Source: DATATB01 sp036268995 (GTDB lineage: Bacteria; Planctomycetota; Planctomycetia; Pirellulales; PNKZ01). From it: 64,000 nucleotides of DNA. The first letter of the stretch is position 1. Every line of letters starts with the position of its first letter. The translations under genes and the position numbers were made by a program. The DNA is taken from contig DATATB010000143.1 in NCBI GenBank assembly GCA_036268995.1, positions 39,604-103,603 on the forward strand, in the 5' to 3' direction. Below the pieces are notes generated by a model that ran no database searches, was not told the origin of the DNA, and saw only the letters and a program-made list of their open reading frames with translations. Of this stretch, positions 43,645 to 52,463 are shown one piece after another.

Positions 43645-44271
43645 ATGCTCTCATTAGTGCCGGACTGGTTCAAGCGATGGACGGCAGGCCGATGGCACCG
43701 CTGGTTTCACTGTCGCAGATATGAGCCTACAGACATGACCGTTCGCTGTGACGGCTGTGGTGCCGAATCCACGTTGGATAGTGCCTTTCACCGGGAGCGG
43801 CGGCGTCGGCGGCCGTCTGTGCAACTATGTCCATCTTGTCTGTACAACCGCAACAGCATGGTGAACGGTCGACAGCACCAGGACGAGCATTATCATTCGC
43901 TGACCTGGCTGGAGTTCGATCATGCCGTGCTCGGCGGCAATTATCATAGCCACCATCCAGTTGGGCCGGTGACGAGGATCGAGGTCGTCCCGGGGGCCGC
44001 GCGAAACCCGATTCTCGCCGGCGTCACGTTGAGCACGGCTGGCGACGCACTCTACAAGAACTCGGGGCATGCGACCGATATCAACGTGCTGTTGCGCGGC
44101 ACGATCGAGGGGCAGCCGAGCGAGCCGCTGGCCTGGACGCGGCATGTGAACGGTGGCCGTGTGTTCTACACGTCGCTCGGCGCCCAGGAGACATTTCGCA
44201 ACCCCGACTTCCGCCGCATGCTGGCCAATGCCCTATTCTGGACGGCGGGCCACAGCGTGGAGGCACGGTAA
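43645..44271 (+). CDS. Chimeric ThuA-like protein with N-terminal zinc-ribbon-like segment
   Basis: A 208-residue protein from the ATG at 43645. Residues 85-205 match the C-terminal half of planctomycete ThuA-like (type-1 glutamine-amidotransferase-fold) proteins: LTWLEFDHAVLGGNYHSHHP, NPILAGVTLS, EPLAWTRHVNGGRVFYTSLG and MLANALFWTAG. The N-terminal half of ThuA is missing. In its place is a short region with two cysteine pairs (CDGC and CPSC) that could bind zinc. The junction is around residue 82. This may be a recombined gene fragment or a genuine small fusion. The usual ThuA neighbours (Gfo/Idh) are present: a Gfo/Idh/MocA gene starts 71 bases downstream. Confidence 0.6.
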   Translation: MLSLVPDWFKRWTAGRWHRWFHCRRYEPTDMTVRCDGCGAESTLDSAFHRERRRRRPSVQLCPSCLYNRNSMVNGRQHQDEHYHSLTWLEFDHAVLGGNYHSHHPVGPVTRIEVVPGAARNPILAGVTLSTAGDALYKNSGHATDINVLLRGTIEGQPSEPLAWTRHVNGGRVFYTSLGAQETFRNPDFRRMLANALFWTAGHSVEAR

Positions 44272-44342
44272 ATATTTCGTGTTCGTTCGCGACCGCTAAA
44301 AGGCAAATCACTTTCCCGAAAACAATCGAAGGAGCGCAGGTT

Positions 44343-45656
44343 ATGCCATCGCACACTCACCGCCGGCAGTTTCTCCAGTCAACTAGCGCGGCGGCGGCCG
44401 CCACCCTTGTGTCGCACTCTCGCGCATTGGCCGCCAGGAGCGCCAACGACCAGTTGGTCGTAGCGCTCGTCGGCTGCGGCAGCCGCGGCACGCACGATGC
44501 CGGGCTGTTTCAGCAGACGCCCAACGTGAAGCTGGCTTACGCCTGCGACGTCGACGCCGCGCGCCGGCAAGCAACGGCCCAGAAGCTGGGTCTCGACTCG
44601 ACGCAAATCGTCGACGACATGCGCCGCGTCCTCGACGACAAGGCGGTCGACATCGTGCTGGTGACCACGCCCGACCATTGGCATTCGCCCGCCGCCATCC
44701 TGGCGTGCGAAGCGGGCAAGCACGTCTATGTCGAAAAGCCCGTCTCGCACAACATTCGCGAAGGCCGGCTCCTGGTAGAAGCCGCCGCCCACAACAAGAC
44801 CATGGTGCAGCATGGCACCCAAAGCCGCAGCACGCCGATGATGATCGAGGCGGTGAAGCTGCTGCGCTCGGGCGTTATCGGCACCGTGCTGGAAGCGAAA
44901 TGCTGGAACGTGCAGCGACGCAAGCCGCTGGCGCCGGGCAAAGACACTGCCCCGCCGCCGGAGCTCGATTACAACAATTGGGTCGGCCCGGCCACGATGG
45001 TTCCCTACCGCACCAACCGCGTGCACCATCGCTGGACGATGTGGTATCACTTTGGCACCGGCGACATGGGCAACGACGGCGTACACGACGTCGACTATAC
45101 GCGCTGGGGCCTGGGCGTCGACACGCACCCCACGCGCATCTCGGCCCTGGGCGGCAAGTTCTACCTCGACGACGACGGGCAGTTTCCCGACACGCAACAG
45201 GTGACGTTCGAATATCCGGGCGACGGCACCTTCGGCAGCCGGCGGCTATTGGTGTACGAGCAGCGGTTGTGGAGCACCAATTACCCGCACAACTGCGACA
45301 GCGGCGCCGAGTTCTACGGCACCAAGGGGCAAATGTTCCTCAGCCGCCGCGGCAAGATCGAAATCCGCGCCGATCGCAACGCGACAATCGACGTCGCCAT
45401 CAAGCCCGAGCCGCAAAACGACGTGCTCCACGTGCACAACTTGTGCGACGCCATTCGCGAGAATGCCAAGCTAAACGCCGATGCCCTGACCGGGCACTTG
45501 TCGACGTCGCTCTGTCACCTGGGCAACATCGCCACGCGCGTCGGCCGCTCGCTCGTGTTCGATGCGGCCAGCGAACGGATTGTTGGCGACGCGGAAGCCG
45601 ACGCACTGGTGCGGCGTGAATATCGCGGCCATTGGGGAAAGCCGAGCCATGCATAA
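44343..45656 (+). CDS. Tat-exported Gfo/Idh/MocA family oxidoreductase
   Basis: A 437-residue NAD(P)-dependent oxidoreductase. The ATG at 44343 has a clear ribosome site (GAAGGAG). The Tat-type signal HRRQFLQSTSAAAAATLVS covers residues 6-24. The Rossmann motif VALVGCGSRGTHDAG is intact, VTTPDHWHSPAAI precedes the catalytic-lysine motif VEKPVSHNIREG near residue 139, and GDMGNDGVHDVDYTRWGLG is the family block near 242. Sugar or cyclitol oxidation outside the cytoplasm is likely. It follows the chimeric ThuA-like gene by 71 bases; ThuA and Gfo/Idh are frequent partners in sugar catabolism. Confidence 0.94.
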   Translation: MPSHTHRRQFLQSTSAAAAATLVSHSRALAARSANDQLVVALVGCGSRGTHDAGLFQQTPNVKLAYACDVDAARRQATAQKLGLDSTQIVDDMRRVLDDKAVDIVLVTTPDHWHSPAAILACEAGKHVYVEKPVSHNIREGRLLVEAAAHNKTMVQHGTQSRSTPMMIEAVKLLRSGVIGTVLEAKCWNVQRRKPLAPGKDTAPPPELDYNNWVGPATMVPYRTNRVHHRWTMWYHFGTGDMGNDGVHDVDYTRWGLGVDTHPTRISALGGKFYLDDDGQFPDTQQVTFEYPGDGTFGSRRLLVYEQRLWSTNYPHNCDSGAEFYGTKGQMFLSRRGKIEIRADRNATIDVAIKPEPQNDVLHVHNLCDAIRENAKLNADALTGHLSTSLCHLGNIATRVGRSLVFDAASERIVGDAEADALVRREYRGHWGKPSHA

Positions 45657-45751
45657 TCGAGGCAATCCGCCCGCCGGCCGGTGAAAGTTATGGTTCGAAG
45701 CATCTCGCCGCATGATTGAATCGAAACTCGCACGCTCTGGAGTTGCACGAT

Positions 45752-47269
45752 ATGAAAACGATCGCTCGCCGGCTCGCGCTCACCCTGGCAGTTGGCTTGC
45801 TCGCGGCCTGTTGCACGACCGCGACTGGCCAAACCATCACCAAATCTCAAGCCTTCGACCATGACCCGGGCTGGGACCAGCACAACAACCACATTGTTCC
45901 CAAGCATTATCCGACTGTCGTTCAGGACTTTGGCTACAGTCCGACGAATTTTGCCGGCAAGCAGGCGGGAGAATTGGGCGGGCTAGTCACGCGTGCCTAC
46001 GAGCCGGCCTATTACGGCGACAAGATCGAGCCGCGAACGCTCGAGGACAAGCTGACCGCCTCAGGTAGCTTTGCAATTACAGCGACCGAAGGGGGCGCCG
46101 GCCAGTTCTTCGGCTGGTTTCGGGCTAGCCAGCCCGGCGGTGTGGGCCGGCCGATCAACTCGCTGGGGTTGCACATCGACGGCGAGAAGCACGGGGCGCG
46201 GCTGGCCGTGCGGATGATCAACGCCAACAACCGCAGTTGCGGCACGTTCATCACGCCGTTCATTCCCGGCAAGTTCCGCCCGACGCCGCTGAAGAACGAC
46301 GGCACGCGCTACGCCTGGACCATGACCTACGACCCCGGCGGCGCGGGGGGCCAAGGGCAGGTGACGTTCACCCTGCATGGCAAGGCGCCGCTGCCCGAGG
46401 AATACGACCGTGCCGATCTGCCGCCGGCGCACCTCGCCGAAGCGCGCCGTCGATTTCCGATCGCCACCAGCTTCCACTTCGACCTGCCGCCAGGATTCAA
46501 GCAGGAGGGGGCAACGTTCGACCACTTCGGGCTGATGAACATGCAGAAGTCGGGCGCCCCGATGCGGATCTATTACGACGACCTTTCATACGACGGCCGC
46601 AAGCAGGATTTCGCCTGCGATCCCGGTTGGGACGGCGACAATAACCGCGTGGAGTACACAGCCAGCGACGTCGGTGGAGCGCAGAATTTCGGCTACAGCG
46701 ACACCAACCATGCCGGCGGCCACCGCGGCGAAGCTGGCGGAGTGTTCTGGCGCGCCGAATCGAACTGGGGCTATTATGCCGACCGCGTCGGGCCGCTATC
46801 GCTCGACCAGCGCCTGGAAGCGAGCGGCAAGGTGGTGCTCGTGGCCGGCGCGCCCGATGCCGACATGGCGCTCGGCTGGTTTCGGGCCAGCAATGACGAT
46901 CCGCCGGCCAATCGCACGAACTTCGTCGGCGTGCAGGTCGGAGGCCCCACGCGCGTTGGCCATTACTTTGCGCCCGCTTTCGCCAACGGCCCTCAGCCGC
47001 ATCGACTCCAGCACCCGGCGCCGTTGCTGAAGCCGGGACAGCTCTACGACTGGCAGCTGGTGTATGATCCCGACGCCAATGCAGGTGCCGGCTCGATCCG
47101 CGTGACGCTGGGCGGCAAGTCGGCCACGCTCGACCTCAAGCCGGGAGATAAAACCGCCGGCGACGGCTACCCCCTCGACCACTTCGGGCTGTTCTCGATT
47201 TATCCCGGCGGGCAAATCGTGCAGCTGTTCATCGACGACGTGAAATACACGGCCGCCAAAAGCAAGTGA
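45752..47269 (+). CDS. Secreted protein made of two copies of one module
   Basis: A 505-residue exported protein. The start at ATG 45752 gives a signal sequence ending in a possible lipobox (VGLLAACC). The mature part is an internal duplication. Each half begins with a Trp-Asp-x-x-Asn-Asn pattern (DPGWDQHNNH; DPGWDGDNNR), then QDFGYSPTNFAGKQAGELGG or QNFGYSDTNHAGGHRGEAGG, then YYGDKIEPRTLEDKLTASG or YYADRVGPLSLDQRLEASG, and ends with DHFGLMNMQ / DHFGLFSIY and IYYDDLSYDG / LFIDDVKYTA. The repeats are beta-rich and suggest two jelly-roll-like domains. No enzymatic motif or known family was recognised. It follows the Gfo/Idh gene by 95 bases. Confidence 0.85.
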   Translation: MKTIARRLALTLAVGLLAACCTTATGQTITKSQAFDHDPGWDQHNNHIVPKHYPTVVQDFGYSPTNFAGKQAGELGGLVTRAYEPAYYGDKIEPRTLEDKLTASGSFAITATEGGAGQFFGWFRASQPGGVGRPINSLGLHIDGEKHGARLAVRMINANNRSCGTFITPFIPGKFRPTPLKNDGTRYAWTMTYDPGGAGGQGQVTFTLHGKAPLPEEYDRADLPPAHLAEARRRFPIATSFHFDLPPGFKQEGATFDHFGLMNMQKSGAPMRIYYDDLSYDGRKQDFACDPGWDGDNNRVEYTASDVGGAQNFGYSDTNHAGGHRGEAGGVFWRAESNWGYYADRVGPLSLDQRLEASGKVVLVAGAPDADMALGWFRASNDDPPANRTNFVGVQVGGPTRVGHYFAPAFANGPQPHRLQHPAPLLKPGQLYDWQLVYDPDANAGAGSIRVTLGGKSATLDLKPGDKTAGDGYPLDHFGLFSIYPGGQIVQLFIDDVKYTAAKSK

Positions 47270-47588
47270 GCATGGACGGCAAGGCCCCGGCGGCCCTCCC
47301 CCAGGGTATTGTCGGCCGGCAGCCCCGAGTGCAGAAGCGCCTCGGCTATACTATCTGGACCGCATGCAACGGAATCGCAAGTTGTGGTTGCCGCCATTGC
47401 TTGAGATTGCGAACCTCAGGTGCGCCCCAGGTGAGGTCGGTCGATGTGACCGACGCGCGCAAGTTCCGCCGTTGTAAGCTCAACCAGTGCCGCGAGAAAC
47501 GGTCCATTTCCGGAATTCCCAAGAAACAGTTGAGTAGTTGAGAATCGAACTCGGATGGCCACGGCAGCGAACTCTTGTTGTCCATCTA
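47270..47588. other. Convergent intergenic gap without a gene
   Basis: A 319-base gap between the two-module protein and the S9 peptidase. No coding frame with family features, tRNA or strong T-tailed hairpin was found. Confidence 0.5.
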
Positions 47589-50159
47589 TCAGTATGGCTG
47601 GCGAAGCTCGTTGCCGAGCAAGTGCCGCACGAAGAAATTCGCACGGCGGCGTTTACCGTAAGGCGTCTCCGCTGCGCCATGGCCCGCGCCGGGAATGACG
47701 AGCAAGTCGAAGTCCTTATCCGCTTTCACCAACGCATGAGCGACTTGCATCGTGCTGGCGGGATCGACGTTCTTGTCAAGTTCGCCGACCACGAGCATGA
47801 GCTTGCCGGAGAGGTTCTTGGCCTGCGTCACGTTGGACTGCTCCGCGTAGTGCTTGCCGACGGGCCAGCCCATCCATTGTTCGTTCCACCAGATTTTGTC
47901 CATGCGGTTGTCATGGCAGCCGCAGTCAGACACGGCGACCTTGTAGAAGTCTCCGTGCGCCAGCAAGGCTCGTGTGCTGCTTTGGCCGCCGGCGCTTCCG
48001 CCGTAGATGCCCACGCGCGTCAGGTCCAGCTGCGGATGCTTCGCGGCGGCGGCACGCAACCACGCAATGCGATCGGGGAAACCGGAGTCACCAAGGTTAT
48101 GCCAGCACACGTCATGAAACGCCTTTGAGCGATGGCTCGTGCCCATGCCGTCGCACTGGACGACGATGAAGCCCAGCTCCGCCATTTCACGCACCCAACC
48201 TCCCGGAGTGGCGTTGAACGCCTTTGGCACAAACGCACTATGTGGTCCGGCATAAATGTATTCGATGACGGGATACTTCTTGGCCGGGTCGAAGTTCGTC
48301 GGCCGATAGATGACGCCGTAGATGTCCGTCGTACCATCGCGGCCTTTCGCAACGAATCGCTCCGGCGCATGCCAGCCGGTTGCAAGCAGCGAACTCCAGT
48401 CCGCGCGATTCAGTTCGCAGACAAGCGTGCCGTCGGCGCGGCGAAGTTCGTTCACCGGCGGCAAGTCGACCCGCGACCAGGTGTCGACGAAGAACTTCCG
48501 ATCCGGCGACCATTCAATGCTGTGCGTGCCATCGCCCCCTGTGAGCACGACCAGTCCGGTGCCGTCGAAGTTGATCCGGCAATGGTGGACGTAATAAGGA
48601 TCCTGCCCGGCGCGGACGCCGCCCGCGCGGAACCAGATTTGCCGAGCCTCTTCGTCAACCCTGTCCACGCCGCGCACCGCCCATGCACCGCGCGTGATTT
48701 GGTTTTTCACGCGTCCAGTGGCGGCGTCGTACAGCCAGAGGTGATTCCAACCGTCTCGCTCCGACATCCATAGCAGTTCGTGGGTGTCGTCTAGCCAGTG
48801 CAGAAACTGCTTGCTGCTGTAGCAGAAGAATGTCTTGCAGTCCTCGCTTACCACTGCCTGGGCCACGCCCGATGTCGCATCCACGGCGATGACGCGGAAG
48901 ACCTGGTGGCCGCGCTGGTTGTAGGAGAAAGTAAATCGTGTGGAATCGCGGTCCCAGCGGACCGGCAAGTCGCCGCTTTCGGTGAACGGATTCGGAAACA
49001 ACGAGTCACTCACCGCGATCTGCCGCTTGGCCGCCACATCGAACAATTGCGGGCGGGGATGTGGCAGTGTGTCACCCGGCTTGAAGTAGTTGTAGGTGAT
49101 AACTTTCGGCTGGATTTGGTCCTTGGGCGACGACTCAACAAGCGTGACCTGGCGCTGCGGCGCGACCTCGACACGCACGCCGACGAGCTTCCGCGAGTCG
49201 GGCGACCAGGCAAAGCGCTTGGTGTATCTGTCTCCTTCGTGCCCGTCGTGACTCAAGGGAATCTCCGCACGGCTGGCAGTGTCGGCGAGCCACAGGTTGA
49301 AATCCTTCACGAAAACGCGCCACTTGCCGTCTGGAGAAGTGCCACTGGTGGCCCGCGAGGGGTGTTTGCCTTGATTGGTGTCCGGAGCTACGGGCATGCC
49401 CGCTGCGGTGATTTCCGCGGTGAACGGCTCGTTCCCGGCCTCGAAGGCGGCGAGCGTGTCGCCCTTTGCGTCGACTGCCAGCCAAATGTGACCGGAAAAC
49501 GTATGCTGCTCGTGGCGCTGGCCTGGCGCGACCTTCGCGTAGCTCACGCGCTCACCCGCGGTTGAAAGCCAGAATAGCTCCACCACGGCACCCGTAAGGT
49601 TGACGAAGGTGATTTGCGTGTCGTCACCCGTGCGCGTAGTGGCGCGCGGAATTTTAGCCAGTGCCCTGTTTCGACCTAATCGCGTTGCTCTCTTATGAGA
49701 CGGCTGCAATGGCCCCGATGGCAGATCGAACTGCCAGGCCTTGCCGTGATAAGTAAAACTGGCGTACTTGCCATCCTCGCGGAATTCCAGTTGCTCGAGA
49801 GCCAGCCGGTCGGCATGCACGTCATTTTCACCCGCTTTGGCCAGTGCCTCCGCGAGCTTTACATGGTCAAGGGCCGGCACGCGGGTGCCCGCCGTCATGT
49901 CTACGAGCACAAACTCATGCTGCTGCGCGCCCGTCTGTCTGCGATACCAGAAGCGCGTATTACCCGGCAACCAGTTGGGCTTCACGTTCCCGCCGAAGAC
50001 GGTGTTCGCGACACGCGCCCGGAGGCTATCGGCGTGTTCGAAATCCGCATGCGAGCGCTGGGCGACACTGTCCGCATCAGCGGCATGCACGACCGGCATC
50101 GCGCGCGCCGTAACGATGCATACCAAGGAAACGAAACATACATTGGCAAGCCGAGTCAT
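47589..50159 (-). CDS. S9 family dipeptidyl-peptidase-IV-like protease, secreted
   Basis: An 856-residue serine peptidase of clan SC, family S9. A signal peptide (FVSLVCIVTARAMPVVHA) is followed by an eight-bladed-propeller-type region to about residue 590 (TSPDGKWRVFVKDFNLWLAD, FAWSPDSRKLVGVRVEV). The alpha/beta-hydrolase domain has the nucleophile GIYGGSAGGQSS near residue 720, the aspartate in VVGELDKNVDP near 793, and the histidine in IPGAGHGAAE near 830. The DPP-IV-type fold cleaves X-Pro (or X-Hyp) dipeptides from peptide N-termini. It lies 105 bases downstream of a putative hydroxyproline catabolic operon on the same strand, so it may supply imino-acid peptides to that pathway. Confidence 0.94.
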   Translation of the reverse strand: MTRLANVCFVSLVCIVTARAMPVVHAADADSVAQRSHADFEHADSLRARVANTVFGGNVKPNWLPGNTRFWYRRQTGAQQHEFVLVDMTAGTRVPALDHVKLAEALAKAGENDVHADRLALEQLEFREDGKYASFTYHGKAWQFDLPSGPLQPSHKRATRLGRNRALAKIPRATTRTGDDTQITFVNLTGAVVELFWLSTAGERVSYAKVAPGQRHEQHTFSGHIWLAVDAKGDTLAAFEAGNEPFTAEITAAGMPVAPDTNQGKHPSRATSGTSPDGKWRVFVKDFNLWLADTASRAEIPLSHDGHEGDRYTKRFAWSPDSRKLVGVRVEVAPQRQVTLVESSPKDQIQPKVITYNYFKPGDTLPHPRPQLFDVAAKRQIAVSDSLFPNPFTESGDLPVRWDRDSTRFTFSYNQRGHQVFRVIAVDATSGVAQAVVSEDCKTFFCYSSKQFLHWLDDTHELLWMSERDGWNHLWLYDAATGRVKNQITRGAWAVRGVDRVDEEARQIWFRAGGVRAGQDPYYVHHCRINFDGTGLVVLTGGDGTHSIEWSPDRKFFVDTWSRVDLPPVNELRRADGTLVCELNRADWSSLLATGWHAPERFVAKGRDGTTDIYGVIYRPTNFDPAKKYPVIEYIYAGPHSAFVPKAFNATPGGWVREMAELGFIVVQCDGMGTSHRSKAFHDVCWHNLGDSGFPDRIAWLRAAAAKHPQLDLTRVGIYGGSAGGQSSTRALLAHGDFYKVAVSDCGCHDNRMDKIWWNEQWMGWPVGKHYAEQSNVTQAKNLSGKLMLVVGELDKNVDPASTMQVAHALVKADKDFDLLVIPGAGHGAAETPYGKRRRANFFVRHLLGNELRQPY

Positions 50160-50264
50160 CGTTCAATCTCCACGGTCTACCGCTAATCTAGTCCCGGAAC
50201 TTCTTGCAGCTGCATGACGCCGACGAGTTCGTTGATACGTGGTAGTAAAGATTCGGTCCGCGAG

Positions 50265-51524
50265 TTAGGGCTCGAATCGGTCGGGGGAAAGAAGTTGCAG
50301 TTCGATCTCCGGGGATTCATGGCAAATCAGTTGTGTCGCGAGCTTGCCGGTGATCGGCCCAAGGCTCAGCCCTAGCATGGCGTGACCGGCCGCGATGACC
50401 AGATTATCGAAGCGGGCAGGACGGCCCAGGTAGGGCAACCCATCAGGTGAACACGGTCGCAACCCACTCCAAGGCTGCACGCCCGCAAAGTCGGCCTCTT
50501 GGAATTCGGGATAATACTTCGCAAAGCTGCGGACAATGCCGCGCACTCGCGACTCAGTGATTCTCTCGTCGAGCCCGGCGAACTCCATCGTGCCGCCGAC
50601 GCGCAGGCGAGTACCCATGGGCGTGATCGCGAGCCGAGCCTCGGCAGCGATGGCGCACAGCCGCGGCAATCGTCGAGGTTGATCGAGCGTCAGGCTATAG
50701 CCTTTGCCAGCCTGGAGCGGGAGCGAAAGCCCCAGGCCTTGGGCCAGACCCGCCGACCACACCCCGCTGCATAGCACGACTTCATCACACGGCAGATCGC
50801 CGGCGGTCGTGGCCACGGCTTCGATCCGGCGTCCGGAAAGCCGCAGCGCATTGACGCCCGTGTGCCACGCAAACCGCACCGTATCCCGCTGCTGGAGCCA
50901 CGATTGTAGCGAGGCCATGAAACGGTCGGGCGAGAGATGGCCGTCTTTCGGAAAGTATGCGCCGCCCAGCACGTCGTATCGTACCTGGGGATCGAGAGCC
51001 GCAATGGCCGCCGCATCGACCACTTCGGCCGGCATGCCATGCGCGTGAGCCAGTGTGACAAGGTGTGCCTCTTCGGCCAGGGCGCGCTCGGTCTTGCATA
51101 GGACGAGCAAGCCGGCACGGATCAGATCAAAGTCGTTGTTGCATCCATCGGCCAATTCCTCGTACAGCGCGCGGCTGGCCAGGTGCAGATCTCGCAGCAG
51201 CGGAGCACTGCGGGCCACGTGCTTCGCCGTTGCGGACCGCCAGAAGCGGTATCCCCAGCGCAGGAGGTCCGCCGACCAACGCGGCTTGACGTAAAACGGC
51301 GACTCGCGATTCCACATCATCCGCAGTGCCGTGGCAACCATGCCAGGCGCAGCCAAGGGGACGATATGGCTCGGCACGATCATGCCCGCGTTGCCGAACG
51401 AACAGCCGCTGCGCATGGGTCCGCCGCGCTCGACGATGGTTACGCGCAGCCCGCGCTGCGCGGCATACCATGCCGTGCAGAGGCCAATGACGCCACCACC
51501 GATGACCACAACATGCTGCGACAC
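50265..51524 (-). CDS. FAD-dependent D-amino acid dehydrogenase (D-hydroxyproline-type)
   Basis: A 419-residue DadA-like flavoprotein. The GTG at 51524 is chosen because GGGGAG precedes it and the FAD motif VVVIGGGVIGLCTAWYAA begins at residue 5. Further blocks are SFGNAGMIVPSHIVPLAAPG, GGAYFPKDGHLSPDRFM, VVLCSGVWSAGLAQGLG and the C-terminal FAD contact WSGLRPCSPDGLPYLGR. Members oxidise D-amino acids, including D-hydroxyproline in the HypO/LhpB branch, to the imine. It lies two bases after a 4-hydroxyproline-epimerase-like gene and is part of the same operon, which supports cis-4-hydroxy-D-proline as substrate. Confidence 0.9.
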   Translation of the reverse strand: MSQHVVVIGGGVIGLCTAWYAAQRGLRVTIVERGGPMRSGCSFGNAGMIVPSHIVPLAAPGMVATALRMMWNRESPFYVKPRWSADLLRWGYRFWRSATAKHVARSAPLLRDLHLASRALYEELADGCNNDFDLIRAGLLVLCKTERALAEEAHLVTLAHAHGMPAEVVDAAAIAALDPQVRYDVLGGAYFPKDGHLSPDRFMASLQSWLQQRDTVRFAWHTGVNALRLSGRRIEAVATTAGDLPCDEVVLCSGVWSAGLAQGLGLSLPLQAGKGYSLTLDQPRRLPRLCAIAAEARLAITPMGTRLRVGGTMEFAGLDERITESRVRGIVRSFAKYYPEFQEADFAGVQPWSGLRPCSPDGLPYLGRPARFDNLVIAAGHAMLGLSLGPITGKLATQLICHESPEIELQLLSPDRFEP

Positions 51525-51526
51525 GA

Positions 51527-52459
51527 TCAGCTCCCCAAGCCCCAGGCGAAAGGGTCGCACGGATCGACGAGCAGCGTGGCTTCCGCATTGACGTAGGCAC
51601 GGCCAGTAATCGTCGGCACAACCTTTCTCAGCTCGCGGTCCAGCCACCGATAGCTGGCCGAGAACTCGCTGCCGATGACACTTTCCTGGACCCAGGCGAC
51701 GTCTTCGGCCAACTTGCCGTCAGCCGCCAGGCAGGCGAGCTTGGCACTTGTGCCCGTGCCGCACGGCGAGCGGTCGTAGGCCTTGCCCGGGCAAAGCACG
51801 AAGTTTCGCGAGTGCGCGGTCGTGGATTTTGGCGGGCCGAACAGTTCAACGTGGTCCACTTCGGGAAACCCCTGTGCGTTCACAGCCTGCCGCACGCGCC
51901 AGGCGAAGTCGGTAAGCCGTTCGATCTGGGTCCGTTCGAGTGGCAAGCCATGATCTTCGACGAGAAAGAACCAATTGCCGCCCCAGGCCACGTCGCCGGT
52001 GATGCGACCCAGGCCCGGCACGTCGACCACCACGCATTTTGCTTTGCGGTACGATGCGACGTTGGTGACCGATACGCTGCCATCGCCGTGCAAGGTCGCA
52101 CTCACCGTTCCTACCGGCGTTTCCAATCGCACGATTCCAGGAGCGACTCGCCCCAGGTGCGCCAACGTGGTGACGACCCCGATCGCGCCGTGGCCGCACA
52201 TGCCTAGATATCCGACGTTATTGAAGAATACGACGCCCGCTGCGCACGACTGATCCTCGGGCTCGCACAAGAGCGCGCCCACCAGCACGTCGTTACCGCG
52301 TGGCTCATTGACGACGGCCGAACGGAAACGATCGTGTCGATCGCGAAAGCGGGCCAGCCGCTCGGCCATCGTGCCGGCTCCCAGATCAGGGCCGCCGGCA
52401 ATCACGACGCGCGTCGGTTCGCCGGCAGTGTGGGAATCGACGACTTGAATCTTTTGCAT
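51527..52459 (-). CDS. 4-hydroxyproline epimerase (proline-racemase family)
   Basis: A 310-residue PLP-independent racemase of the proline racemase family. The two catalytic cysteines are in place: C88 in MCGHGAIG and C233 in SPCGTGTSA. The N-terminal VVDSHTAGEPTRVVI and NEPRGNDVLVGAL are family blocks. A Cys/Cys pair excludes the trans-3-hydroxyproline dehydratases (Cys/Thr), leaving proline racemase or 4-hydroxyproline 2-epimerase. Operon partners (a DapA-family deaminase and a D-amino-acid dehydrogenase) favour the epimerase, converting trans-4-hydroxy-L-proline to the cis-D form. Spacing is four bases to the preceding gene and two to the next. Confidence 0.94.
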   Translation of the reverse strand: MQKIQVVDSHTAGEPTRVVIAGGPDLGAGTMAERLARFRDRHDRFRSAVVNEPRGNDVLVGALLCEPEDQSCAAGVVFFNNVGYLGMCGHGAIGVVTTLAHLGRVAPGIVRLETPVGTVSATLHGDGSVSVTNVASYRKAKCVVVDVPGLGRITGDVAWGGNWFFLVEDHGLPLERTQIERLTDFAWRVRQAVNAQGFPEVDHVELFGPPKSTTAHSRNFVLCPGKAYDRSPCGTGTSAKLACLAADGKLAEDVAWVQESVIGSEFSASYRWLDRELRKVVPTITGRAYVNAEATLLVDPCDPFAWGLGS

Positions 52460-52463
52460 CGGG

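Noticed and set aside
51527..52459. Trans-3-hydroxy-L-proline dehydratase
   Set aside because: Both catalytic positions are cysteine (C88, C233); the dehydratases have Thr at the second position.
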